Below are positions 52,574-61,700 of a stretch of 64,000 bases of DNA, piece by piece. This stretch comes from Deltaproteobacteria bacterium (GTDB lineage Bacteria > UBA10199 > GCA-002796325 > JACPFF01). The stretch covers positions 95,538-159,537 of the forward strand of contig JACQUX010000029.1 in assembly GCA_016210045.1 (NCBI GenBank), in the 5' to 3' direction. The notes beneath the pieces were generated by a model, which did no database searches, had not been told where the DNA came from, and saw nothing but the letters and a program-made list of their open reading frames with translations. Made by a program: the position numbers and the translations under genes. Numbering within the stretch: the stretch's first letter is position 1; every line of letters begins with the position of its first letter.

Positions 52574-53239
52574 TCAGCGGCCATAACTCATCCCCACGAC
52601 CTGTGCGACGATATTGCACGCGGCATGGAACAGGATCGGGGCGACGAGGCCGCCGGTGCGAGCGCGGAGATAGCCGAACAGCAGGCCGGGGAATAGAATC
52701 GCGAAGTGCCACCACGCCAAATGCACAACGCTGTGCGCGGCGGCGAAGATCACGGCGGTCAGGATCCACGCCCAGCCCAGCCGCACGCCGCAGATCCGCC
52801 ACGGGACGCGGAATACGCGGTCCAATGTGGATTGCAGATAGCCACGGAAGAAAAATTCCTCCGGCAGCGCGACAAACACGAGCTGTGTGACGACGTCGGT
52901 CCAGCTCGGGGCAATGAAGCTGCGCCATTGGAGACCCACGACACTCGTTTGCCAACCGTGCGCAGCCACGAGATAGAGCGGAAAGACGATCGCCGCGACG
53001 ATCAGAAAAACCGTCAACGCGCGTCGTAGCGAGGCCCCGTCCGATTCAAGAAAATCGACTGGGCGGCCGGACCGCTGCAACAGCCAGAGCGGGAGATAAA
53101 CACCGAGCAATGTAAACAGCAGTGCGCGATAATCGCGCAGCCACGGGACCAACAGCAGCAGTCGCGTCAGCAGCGCAAAAACCAGGCTCACGCCGAGCGC
53201 CTGCCAGACGATCCGTTGCGGCCGCTCATCGCGCCGCAT
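52574..53239 (-). CDS. CPBP-family intramembrane protease (Abi/CAAX-like)
   Basis: A 221-residue integral membrane protein with about seven hydrophobic segments. The glutamic-protease motifs are present: PEEFFFRGYLQ (EE 127-128 and R132), AAHSVVHLAWWHF (H169, H173) and FHAACNI (205-210). The family includes CAAX-like proteases and immunity proteins. The ATG at 53239 follows a strong GGGAGG and overlaps the lgt-like stop by 14 bases. It ends the lipoprotein/ileS operon, so a role in envelope protein or lipoprotein processing is plausible but only by context. An upstream start at 53383 is rejected as out-of-gene sequence. Confidence 0.85.
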   Translation of the reverse strand: MRRDERPQRIVWQALGVSLVFALLTRLLLLVPWLRDYRALLFTLLGVYLPLWLLQRSGRPVDFLESDGASLRRALTVFLIVAAIVFPLYLVAAHGWQTSVVGLQWRSFIAPSWTDVVTQLVFVALPEEFFFRGYLQSTLDRVFRVPWRICGVRLGWAWILTAVIFAAAHSVVHLAWWHFAILFPGLLFGYLRARTGGLVAPILFHAACNIVAQVVGMSYGR

Positions 53240-54050
53240 CGCGCCCTCCCGCCGTGTGCGCCCGTCGCCAATGGCGCCACAACACGAAACCAGCGCCCAT
53301 CGAGAGGAGCATGAAGAATTGGCCGGTCGAGATCCCGGTCGGTACCAGCCATTCGAGATACATGCCGCGATCTCGATCCCCACGCAGAAATTCGATCAGG
53401 AACCGCGAGGCGCCGTACCAGATCAGAAAGAGCGCCGTGAGTTGGCCGGGGAACTGCCGCCGCTTCGCCCACCAATGGATCCCGAGCCACATAATGACGG
53501 CGTTGATCATGAAGTAGACTTGCGTCGCGTGCAGCGGCGCGTCTTTCATGAAATAGAACGCCGTGGAGCCAGGCGGAAAACGGAGATGCAACGGACATTC
53601 GGTCACGCGGCCATAACAGCAACCGATCAGCAGACAGCCCAAGCGAACGAAAAAGTCGATGATGGGGCAGCCGCGTGCGCCGCAATCGAAGTATTCTGCG
53701 GCCGAGAGGCCCTTCCATTTAAAGTAATAGACCCACGCGACGACAGTACACACAAACGCGCCGAGCGAGACGAAGCCGCCGGAGAGAAAGTCGAACACGC
53801 GCCACGGGTGTTCCCAATAATAACCGGGATATTCGAAGATGATATGAAAGACGCGCGAACCGACCACCGACGCGAGCATCGCGATGATCCCCATGTCGAT
53901 CCCAACCACCGGACTTAAGCCGCGGCTGCGACACGAGCGGACGACCCACAACGTGGCCAGCATCGCGCCAGCAAAAATCGTAAAAAAGAAGGACGAGATG
54001 TGGATCGTACCCAACCACGGGAGCGCGAACGTGAAGAGAATCGGTTTCAT
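53226..54050 (-). CDS. divergent prolipoprotein diacylglyceryl transferase-like protein
   Basis: A 274-residue integral membrane protein with about seven helices and the Lgt signature region VRLGCLLIGCCYG (135-147), followed by LHLRFPPGSTAF. It is more divergent than the second copy (57910-58707). The segment corresponding to FHGGL, which contains the conserved catalytic-region His, reads FVSLGAF here. It may thus be a non-canonical or inactive Lgt, or act on another substrate. The ATG at 54050 is in an ATGA overlap with lspA. Co-occurrence with lspA, ileS and another lgt supports a lipoprotein context. Confidence 0.75.
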   Translation of the reverse strand: MKPILFTFALPWLGTIHISSFFFTIFAGAMLATLWVVRSCRSRGLSPVVGIDMGIIAMLASVVGSRVFHIIFEYPGYYWEHPWRVFDFLSGGFVSLGAFVCTVVAWVYYFKWKGLSAAEYFDCGARGCPIIDFFVRLGCLLIGCCYGRVTECPLHLRFPPGSTAFYFMKDAPLHATQVYFMINAVIMWLGIHWWAKRRQFPGQLTALFLIWYGASRFLIEFLRGDRDRGMYLEWLVPTGISTGQFFMLLSMGAGFVLWRHWRRAHTAGGRDAAR

Positions 54051-54577
54051 GCGGTCCGCCCTTCCCCGCGCAACAGCTGCCACGCCAACAAGACCATACT
54101 CACGGTAATCGCGCTATCGGCGACATTAAACGCGGGCCAATCGAGCGGGAGTTGCCAATGCCATCCGAACAGCGTGCCCGACCAAACGACGTCGCGCCAA
54201 TGGAGCGACACGAAATCGGTCACCGATCCGAAGAGCGCGCGATCGATCAGATTGCCGATCACGCCGCCCAACAACAGACTCAAAATAAAAATCGTGAGCC
54301 GTTCCGTCGCACGCAATCGCACGAGCATCACGACAATGGCGGTGAGCGCGACGGCCGAGACGAGATAGAAAAACGGTTCGCGCCACGCCGCCGCAGCGCC
54401 GGCCAACATTCCGAACGCCGCGCCGGTGTTCTGCACATGGACCAGGTCGAAATAGCCGGGCCAGATCGGAATCACACCACCGAACGGAATCTCCGCCCGC
54501 ACGGACCATTTCGACCACTGGTCGAGCAGCAGAATCAGCGGCGCCAGCAATACGATACAGCGGAGTTTGAATGTCAT
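54047..54577 (-). CDS. lspA: lipoprotein signal peptidase II
   Basis: A 176-residue membrane aspartyl protease that removes the signal peptide from diacylated lipoproteins. Four hydrophobic helices, NTGAAFG (50-56), GNLIDRAL (108-115) with the first catalytic Asp, and FNVADSAI (150-157) with the second. The ATG at 54577 overlaps the ileS stop in an ATGA, so the long upstream open frame is not part of the gene. It is translationally coupled to ileS and to the divergent lgt that follows. The ileS-lspA pairing is conserved across many bacteria. Confidence 0.96.
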   Translation of the reverse strand: MTFKLRCIVLLAPLILLLDQWSKWSVRAEIPFGGVIPIWPGYFDLVHVQNTGAAFGMLAGAAAAWREPFFYLVSAVALTAIVVMLVRLRATERLTIFILSLLLGGVIGNLIDRALFGSVTDFVSLHWRDVVWSGTLFGWHWQLPLDWPAFNVADSAITVSMVLLAWQLLRGEGRTA

Positions 54578-57426
54578 ACCACTCCCACACATCGCGGACA
54601 GAGTTCCGGATGCGTGGCATCGGCGCCCACATGGGCGTCGAGCTTCCAACACCGCGCGCATTTGGTGCCGTGCGCGGCCAGCACGCCAACCGCGAGGGCC
54701 GGGGATTCGCGCTGCACGACATACTCCCCACTCGGCGTTCCAAATGCGACGCCGGAGACGAGAAAAAAGTCCGGCAACGCGAGTGCCAGCGCCTCCAGCG
54801 CGGCCTTGGTCGCCGCATCGCACGCGATCACCAACTGCGCCCCGAGGGCGTTGCCGATCGCCTTCGCGCGGCGCGCCGCTTCCAGCGCCTCGTTCGCGAC
54901 ATCGCGAATCGTCCAGCAGTGCTCCAACTGTGCGGCCAATTCTGGCACGCACCACACGGGATCGACCAACGGCAGATCCGCGCAAAACACCGACGCGGGA
55001 CTCCCCGCCATCCGCGGCAGATAACTCCAAACTTCATCTGCCGTGAACGACAGGATCGGCGCGGCCAGTCGCGTGACGGCATCCGCGATCGTCCACAGCA
55101 CCGTCTGCGCGGCCCGCCGATCCGGCCCGTTCGTCGCGCCGCAATACAATCGGTCTTTGCAAATATCGAAATACCGCGCGCTCGCGGTCACGGCACAAAA
55201 CGCATTCAGCGCATGATAGACCGCGTGCAATTCATAGCGGTCGTAGCCTTGCCGACAGCGTTCGATCAACGCGGCCGTTTCGTGCAATGCCCACCGATCG
55301 AGCGGCGTCAATGCCGAGTATGGAATTGCGGCGCGCGCGGGATCGAAATCGAACAGATTGCCGAGCAGATAGCGCCACGTGTTGCGGATTTTGCGATAGC
55401 TCTCCGCAACACGCGCGATGATCTCGTCGGACACGCGGATATCGTTGCGGTAATCCTCCGCCGCGACCCAGAGCCGCAACACTTCGGCCCCATAGCGGTT
55501 CAAGACCGTCTCAGGCGGCACGTAATTTTTGGCCGACTTCGAATATTTTTTTCCTTCGCCGTCGACGACGAAGCCATGCGTCAGCACGGCCCGATACGGC
55601 GCGCGCCCGCGCGTGATCATGCTGATCAGTAACGAGGTATGGAACCAGCCACGATGTTGATCGCTCCCTTCGAGATAGAGATCGATCGGATCGCGCACCT
55701 GGAGCTGCGACTCGACCACCGCGGCAAACGAACTGCCGGAATCGAACCAGACGTCGAGGATGTCTTCTTCTTTCGTGAATGGCCCCGCCGCGCGGCAATG
55801 CGGGCACACAAACTCGTCCGGCAACAACTCCGACAACGCCGTGGTGTACCACGCATCCGCACCGGCCGTTTCGAAACGCGCCGCGACGGTCCGCACCAAC
55901 GCCGGCGTCGTGCTGCGGCGTCCGCAGGAGCCGCATCGGACGGCGACGATCGGCACGCCCCACTGCCGCTGCCGCGAGATGCACCAATCGGGACGATCGG
56001 CGATCATTCCGCTGATCCGGTTTTTGCCCCAGGCCGGGATCCACGCAACTTGCTCGATCGCGGCCAATGCCCCGGCCCGCAACGCCGTCTGCTCCATTGA
56101 AATAAACCACTGCTCAGTCGCACGGAACAGCAACGGTTTTTTACAGCGCCAGCAATGCGGATATTGGTGCGCAACGTCCGCGACGTGCACTAAGGCCCCG
56201 CGCTGTTTCAACTCTTCGATGACGCGCGGATTCGCGGCCTTGGTCGTGAGGCCGGTCAACCACGGCAACCCCGCTTCGTCGGTAAAGCGGCCTGCGGCGT
56301 CGATCGGCGCCAAGACTTGCAGGCCGTACCGTTGCCCGACCAAATAATCTTCCTGCCCATGCCCCGGCGCGGTGTGCACGCAGCCAGTCCCGGCCTCGAG
56401 CGTGACATGCTCGCCGAGCACTAACAGCGATTCCCGATCGATGAACGGATGCCGCAACGTCCGCCGCTCTAACTCCCGCGCGGTGACGCGGCCACAGACG
56501 CGAAACGCCGTGACTCCGACCGCGGCGAGCGTGGTTTCCAGCAACCCTTCCGCGACGATCCAGACCTCGCCGTTTACTTCCACGCCGACGTACGTGAAGT
56601 CCGGGTGCAACGCGACGCCAAGGTTTGCCGGCAGCGTCCACGGTGTTGTCGTCCAGATCACGACTGCGATCGGCTGCGCGCTTACCCCCCACCGCGCGCG
56701 CAGATCATCGGCTTGTGGCAACGGAAATTTGACGTAAATCGACGGCGAGGTGTGATTATCGTATTCCACTTCCGCCTCGGCCAGTGCGGTCCGGCACGAC
56801 GGGCACCAATAGATCGGCCGCTTGCCGCTATAGACCACGCCCGCCTCGACGCAGGCCGCAAATTCGCGCGCGATCGCGGCTTGGTACGCGAAGTCCATGG
56901 TGCGATACGGCCGTTCCCATTCGCCGAGACAGCCGAGCCGCCGGAATTCCTCGCGCTGTATCGCAATAAATCGTTCCGCGTACGCACGACAAGTCGCACG
57001 AACGGCCGGCACAACGTCGTGGTTGTCCTCCCCCTCACCCACCCCTCTCCCCAAGGGGGCGAGGGGAGCGGTGTCCCGCAGCTTGCTGCGGGACGCACTC
57101 ATTTCTTGCTCCGCCGCGAGTTCGATTGGCAGACCATGGCAATCCCATCCCGGGACGAACGGCGTGTCATATCCGGACATCGCACGCGACTTCACGACGA
57201 TATCTTTCAACACTTTATTCAGGATATGTCCGAAATGGATGTGGCCGTTGGCGTACGGCGGCCCGTCGTGCAACACAAACCGCTGTCGCCCGGCCCGCGC
57301 CGCACGCATCGCGGCGTACAGCCCATCCGCGTGCCAGCGCGCGACGATTCCCGGCTCCCGTCGCACCAAGTCGGCCTTCATCGGGAAGTCAGTTTGGGGC
57401 AAATTCAGCGTGCTTTTGTAGTCCAT
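54574..57426 (-). CDS. ileS: isoleucyl-tRNA synthetase with an in-frame palindromic insertion
   Basis: A 950-residue class I aminoacyl-tRNA synthetase. HIHFGH (HIGH variant, around residue 60), the editing-domain regions, KKYSKSAKN (the KMSKS loop, around residue 600) and a C-terminal zinc knuckle CARCWKL...CPRCVGV are present. The ATG at 57426 overlaps the lipoprotein gene's TGA. Around residues 111-130 a Ser/Arg/Gly-rich stretch ([18 protein letters not shown]) disrupts otherwise conserved sequence; it is encoded by palindromic repeat DNA (57042-57094) and is probably tolerated on the surface. Product, motifs and length otherwise fit an active enzyme. Confidence 0.96.
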   Translation of the reverse strand: MDYKSTLNLPQTDFPMKADLVRREPGIVARWHADGLYAAMRAARAGRQRFVLHDGPPYANGHIHFGHILNKVLKDIVVKSRAMSGYDTPFVPGWDCHGLPIELAAEQEMSASRSKLRDTAPLAPLGRGVGEGEDNHDVVPAVRATCRAYAERFIAIQREEFRRLGCLGEWERPYRTMDFAYQAAIAREFAACVEAGVVYSGKRPIYWCPSCRTALAEAEVEYDNHTSPSIYVKFPLPQADDLRARWGVSAQPIAVVIWTTTPWTLPANLGVALHPDFTYVGVEVNGEVWIVAEGLLETTLAAVGVTAFRVCGRVTARELERRTLRHPFIDRESLLVLGEHVTLEAGTGCVHTAPGHGQEDYLVGQRYGLQVLAPIDAAGRFTDEAGLPWLTGLTTKAANPRVIEELKQRGALVHVADVAHQYPHCWRCKKPLLFRATEQWFISMEQTALRAGALAAIEQVAWIPAWGKNRISGMIADRPDWCISRQRQWGVPIVAVRCGSCGRRSTTPALVRTVAARFETAGADAWYTTALSELLPDEFVCPHCRAAGPFTKEEDILDVWFDSGSSFAAVVESQLQVRDPIDLYLEGSDQHRGWFHTSLLISMITRGRAPYRAVLTHGFVVDGEGKKYSKSAKNYVPPETVLNRYGAEVLRLWVAAEDYRNDIRVSDEIIARVAESYRKIRNTWRYLLGNLFDFDPARAAIPYSALTPLDRWALHETAALIERCRQGYDRYELHAVYHALNAFCAVTASARYFDICKDRLYCGATNGPDRRAAQTVLWTIADAVTRLAAPILSFTADEVWSYLPRMAGSPASVFCADLPLVDPVWCVPELAAQLEHCWTIRDVANEALEAARRAKAIGNALGAQLVIACDAATKAALEALALALPDFFLVSGVAFGTPSGEYVVQRESPALAVGVLAAHGTKCARCWKLDAHVGADATHPELCPRCVGVV
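57042..57094. repeat. palindromic repeat inserted in frame in ileS
   Basis: Two hairpins lie in tandem. The first pairs CCCCTC (57042-57047) with GAGGGG (57061-57066) around further C/G pairing. The second is a 22-base perfect stem-loop GTCCCGCAGC TT GCTGCGGGAC (57073-57094). The first unit resembles the CCCTCTCCC-type palindromes common between genes of many bacteria. It keeps the reading frame and adds a flexible segment to the enzyme. Confidence 0.8.
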
Positions 57427-57923
57427 CACTCCACACCGATGTTCGTCAGTTCCACATCGCGACTGCGTAAGTAATGTGCCATTTCGTCGAGCAAGGCGCG
57501 CTCCTCGCGCCCACTGCTGCGCGGATTCGCCACGAGACTCTTCACCCGCGACGTGACCGAGACGGTGGTTTCCCCGCCGGCCGGCATCACGCGTATTTCA
57601 TATTGTTGCTGCATCATCGTGGTGCCGTAATCGGGCGTCGTGGAGGTAAACGGTTGGATGTAGTGCGAGTCGGCGCGCGTCGGGACCCAGCTGGACGTGA
57701 TCACGCCGCCGCGCAAGTCTTCGAAGCCGACCGGATAACCGCGCACCGCCATCGCCCAGCGGACCGCGTAATAGACCTCGTTCGCCGAGGCGGAAAACGA
57801 CCGCTCCATCGGCGGCAAATCGGTGCTCGTCGCACTGACCAACGGTTTGGCACACGCGCTTAAGCTCAGCGCGATAAAAAGAATCATCGCGAATCGTGCA
57901 TACGCACGATTATCCCTTTGCAT
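57426..57923 (-). CDS. putative lipoprotein, 165 residues
   Basis: An exported protein with a short basic N-terminus, hydrophobic [12 protein letters not shown] and lipobox LSAC, so probably lipid-anchored after cleavage. The rest has alternating strand-like segments ([23 protein letters not shown]) reminiscent of BamC/NlpB-type or other small envelope lipoproteins, but I cannot name a family with confidence. AAAGGGG precedes the ATG at 57923, which overlaps the lgt 3' end by 14 bases. The stop overlaps ileS, so it is co-expressed with the maturation genes that it needs. Confidence 0.65.
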   Translation of the reverse strand: MQRDNRAYARFAMILFIALSLSACAKPLVSATSTDLPPMERSFSASANEVYYAVRWAMAVRGYPVGFEDLRGGVITSSWVPTRADSHYIQPFTSTTPDYGTTMMQQQYEIRVMPAGGETTVSVTSRVKSLVANPRSSGREERALLDEMAHYLRSRDVELTNIGVE

Positions 57924-58707
57924 CGCGCGCCCCTTTGCCTTGCACTCGCCAAATCACCAACGCCACCACCAGCAAGCCAACGCTGATCCCTTGCGCCATC
58001 GAGAGCGGCGTCCCAGGGATCGGGTCTTTCGTGGCGTCGCCGCGATACATTTCCACGACGAATCGCAAGATCCCGTAGAGCATCAAGTAGATCGCAAAGA
58101 CTTGCCCGTCGAATTGTTTCCGTTTGCGCAGCAACACTAAGATCAGGAAGATGCAGAAGTTGCCGATCGCCTCGGCCGGTTGGGTCGGGAAGAGCGGCAC
58201 GCCCCACGGAGCGAAACAGCGCGGATGTTGCGGAAACGTGAGCGCCCACCACGCGTCGTGCCCAACCGGACGGCCGTGACAACAGCCGACCATGAAACAC
58301 CCAAGCCGCCCGAACGTGTGGCCCAACGAAACGCCTGGCGCGAAGATATCGGCAAATTTAATGAACGAGCGCCGATGCCGCCGCAAGAACCAGACAGCCA
58401 CGATGACCGCACCGATCAGTCCACCGTGGAAGGTCAGACCACCTTCCCAGAGCCGAAAGAAGCTGACCGGATCGGTCTTAAAATGCGCGTAGTCGGTGAT
58501 GAAGACGTAATAGAGCCGCGACCCCAGAATGGCCGCGACGATGATGTAAAAAACCAGATCGACCGCCAAGTCCGGATTCTCGCCCAACCGCCGCGCCTCA
58601 TAGCGGACCCACGTCATCCCGGCGAGAAACCCGAGCGCCACTAAGACCCCATACGTATGGACCGGCAGCCCGCCGAACAGCGGGATCGTAAACAAGAGTG
58701 GATGCAT
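57910..58707 (-). CDS. lgt: prolipoprotein diacylglyceryl transferase
   Basis: A 265-residue membrane enzyme that transfers diacylglycerol from phosphatidylglycerol to the lipobox cysteine of prolipoproteins. The signature GRLGCFMVGCCHG is at 133-145 and the conserved His-containing EGGLTFHGGLIGA around residue 94 is intact; about seven transmembrane helices are present. It heads an operon of lgt, lipoprotein, ileS, lspA, divergent lgt and a CPBP protease. No clear promoter is visible in the 50 bases upstream, between it and the stop of the giant gene; that stretch only shows a short AT-rich segment. Confidence 0.95.
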   Translation of the reverse strand: MHPLLFTIPLFGGLPVHTYGVLVALGFLAGMTWVRYEARRLGENPDLAVDLVFYIIVAAILGSRLYYVFITDYAHFKTDPVSFFRLWEGGLTFHGGLIGAVIVAVWFLRRHRRSFIKFADIFAPGVSLGHTFGRLGCFMVGCCHGRPVGHDAWWALTFPQHPRCFAPWGVPLFPTQPAEAIGNFCIFLILVLLRKRKQFDGQVFAIYLMLYGILRFVVEMYRGDATKDPIPGTPLSMAQGISVGLLVVALVIWRVQGKGARDAKG

Positions 58708-58757
58708 GGTCGGCGGATATTAGGGAGTGATTTCGCCGAAGTAAAGATTTTATTCAC

Positions 58758-61700
58758 TTACGGCTCTTGAATCAGGATCTGATAATGCGTGGTCTCGGCG
58801 GGTTGATTCGGCGGGTTTTTGCCGAGGTCGTCGTACAAGTCGACTGGATCGTCTGCGGCATCGATGAGCGACACGAGTTTGATCGTCTGACTGGTGACCG
58901 ACGTATAGCCGCGCGGCGGTTTAGTGCTCAAGTCATGGTACTGGTTAATCCCGTGGCGGATGCGCGTGCAGCCGGCGCGCTGTGCGAATGCGTACAAGGC
59001 CTGGAGCGCGGCGTGATCGCGACCGGCGCTCCGATGTTGAGTTCGGATATAGAGTCCGTTGAGAAAATACGTCGGCGCGCGCTGCTTGCCGGTAAAACCG
59101 AAGTGTCCGACCATATGCCCGATCGGACGTCCGGTACGCGGATTATAAATGGCGAATACTTGCGTCATCCGATCGCAGTGATAGCCGCGCAAGTTCCTGC
59201 GCATGGTCCCATTCGAGGCGATACAGCACGGACGGAAATCGCCGATCCGCATATACGTATAGATGTCGTGTTTCGGCACGTGGGCGATCCGCATCGTGTC
59301 CTGCTCGCCCGTCGAGAACACGATCGGGTCGCGGGCCTGTTGGAGAAAGCTGGCCAATTGTTCGGCCATCGGATTGAAAAATCGCTCGCGCAACACGGGT
59401 CGCAATTGCAGCGCCTCGGCCAACCACTCTAATTCAACGAGCAGCTTCTGCCGTGCGTCCTGATGCCAGCCCGCCCCGAACCCGAGCCGTGTGGCAACTA
59501 GCTGCTTCGCCGGGGTCGGCGTGGCCTCCAGCGCGCTACACTTCGTCATATCGAGCGACAGGTCCTTCAATGGTCGATGGAACATCGTCCGCGGGCGGTC
59601 CAGATGACGGGCCAAGACCCAATCCGCCTTGGCCAACAGCGAACGCTCGTACAGCAGCAGCGAAAGCACCTGTTCGTCGTTCCAGACGCGACGCGCCCGC
59701 TGGATCGCACCCCGCGCGGCCTCTGGCGTGAGGGTGTCCTGCGCCGCCACTAACCGGATATGCAGGCGTCGCACGGCTACCGCAAATTCCTCGATCGATC
59801 CGGGCGCCGTCAGCAGCGCGTCTAATGCCGTGCGCACCGCCGTGGCCTCGACACTCTGCGCCCCGCGCAAGCGCCGTTCCACTTCTTGCAGCGCCCATTC
59901 GGTGGTCAACAGTTCGGCCACTTCCTGAAACGTGTGGCGGAAGCGAATCGAGGTATCGTTGAAAAAAGTCGGCGCCGCGCCTTCCGTCGGACGCACATCG
60001 CGACTGAAGAGCCGCGATTGTGGCGTGTGAATATCGACTGACGGAATCGGCGCAAAGCCGTAATACAAGCGATACGCCCGCTGCCGATTCGGCGGCAGCT
60101 CCCCGATCAAGCGTTCGCCCAGCTCGCTCCGTTCGCCGATGGCGCGAATGGCCTCGATCTCGGCCACGGTTAGCGGCGCCGTGGAGCGGATAATCGCCAG
60201 CAACGCCTCTCGCTCCTCGAGCGCCAATTCTTCATACGACCCGATCGCGGCTTCCGCCGCCGAGCGCTCGCCTCCATCCGTAGGATGCGCCCGCTCCAAC
60301 GCCGCTTCCCACATCTGACAGCTCGCATGATCGAGGCGTTCCGGCGCCGCCGCCCATTCCGCCAGCATCGGGGAAAAATCGGCGAACGCGAACTTCGGTT
60401 CCTCGATCCGATAGCGAGCTTCCGCCTCGCCAAAATACTGCTCTTGCAGCAGCGGCTCCGCGGCCAACAGCCGGAGTCGCTCCTCCGGAAGTGGTGCCGC
60501 ATCGAAGTCGAGCCACCGCTCCTGCCATTCATCAATCACGGTACCGAGTTGTCCGAAATCGGCCTGGACACGCGGATCGTCGAGCAGTCGCTGCACATAC
60601 GCCGGGTCGAGCCGTGCCTGAGGAAACGCCCGTTGGAGCGTCGTGTAGAGTTGGAAGAAATGCTCGCTTTGCCCCCGCGCGGCGAGCACGTCGTAAAACG
60701 GCAAGATGCCCGCGTCCACGACCTGTCGCTCCGCCAGCGCGCGTAACAGCCGCGTCCGATCCGCGAGGACCAGTCCGTCCTGATGGAGCAAGTCGCGCAA
60801 CAGGACGCCCTGGAAGCGTTGCAGCGCATAGTCGATCCACTGCCATTCGATCGCCGTCAATGCCACCGCCACGTGGCGCGTCCCTAACGCCTGTAACCGC
60901 TGCACCCGCTGTTGGAAATCGCGGCGGAGCGCGTCACCCGCCGCAGCGCGGAGCCGCAGCGCATCGTAGAGCACGAGCAATTGCATGTGCAGCGCGACAT
61001 CGCCGACCGCCTCCGCGTCCGCCAACAGCGGCCGCAAGAACTCGAGTACGCCCTGTACCGGCCACGCGGCGATCCGCCCCGCCAACAGCCGATAGCGGAC
61101 GTCGCGCGCCAACGGCCGCCGCATCAGCTTCGTAAATTGCGCAGCGGTCTGGAAGCGCACGACGAGCGCCGGCGTTAGCGTCCCCTCTGACAAGGCCCGC
61201 GCGAAGACCTCCGGATCGAACCACGCTTGGTCCGGCCGCGGGACGGTATGGGCCAGACGATGCCGCGCCTCGATCCCGGCGAAACGATCCTGAAACACCT
61301 GACCGAAGCGCGGGACGAAGTCGCGGAACAGCGGCAACGCGAGCAGATGCTGAAACAGCTCCATGCCGAGCGCCGATTGATAATAGGGTTCCTCGACCGT
61401 CTGCAGCGCCACAACGGCCCGTTCCAGACACTCCCGCGCGCGCGGATGCCGCGCGGGATCGTGTACCGCCGCCGGATCTGCTGCGCCGCGATGCAACCAA
61501 TAACTCGCGCGCAAGGCATACGCGATCGCTTGCGACAGCGGATCGTGCAACGCGGAGACATCCCGCTCGAACGTCTGATCGACGTAACCCCGATCGTTCC
61601 CACTCGCGATCAAGTGTCCGCGCCCCTCCCGATACAGCGTCTGCAGGATCTCGTCCTGGCGCACTAACAGCATCGCGGGAACTTCCCCGGCTTCGGCCTC

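Noticed and set aside
54578..55030. A 151-residue N-terminal extension of lspA
   Set aside because: It is entirely inside ileS in another frame, and the ATG at 54577 gives the family-typical start with an ATGA overlap.
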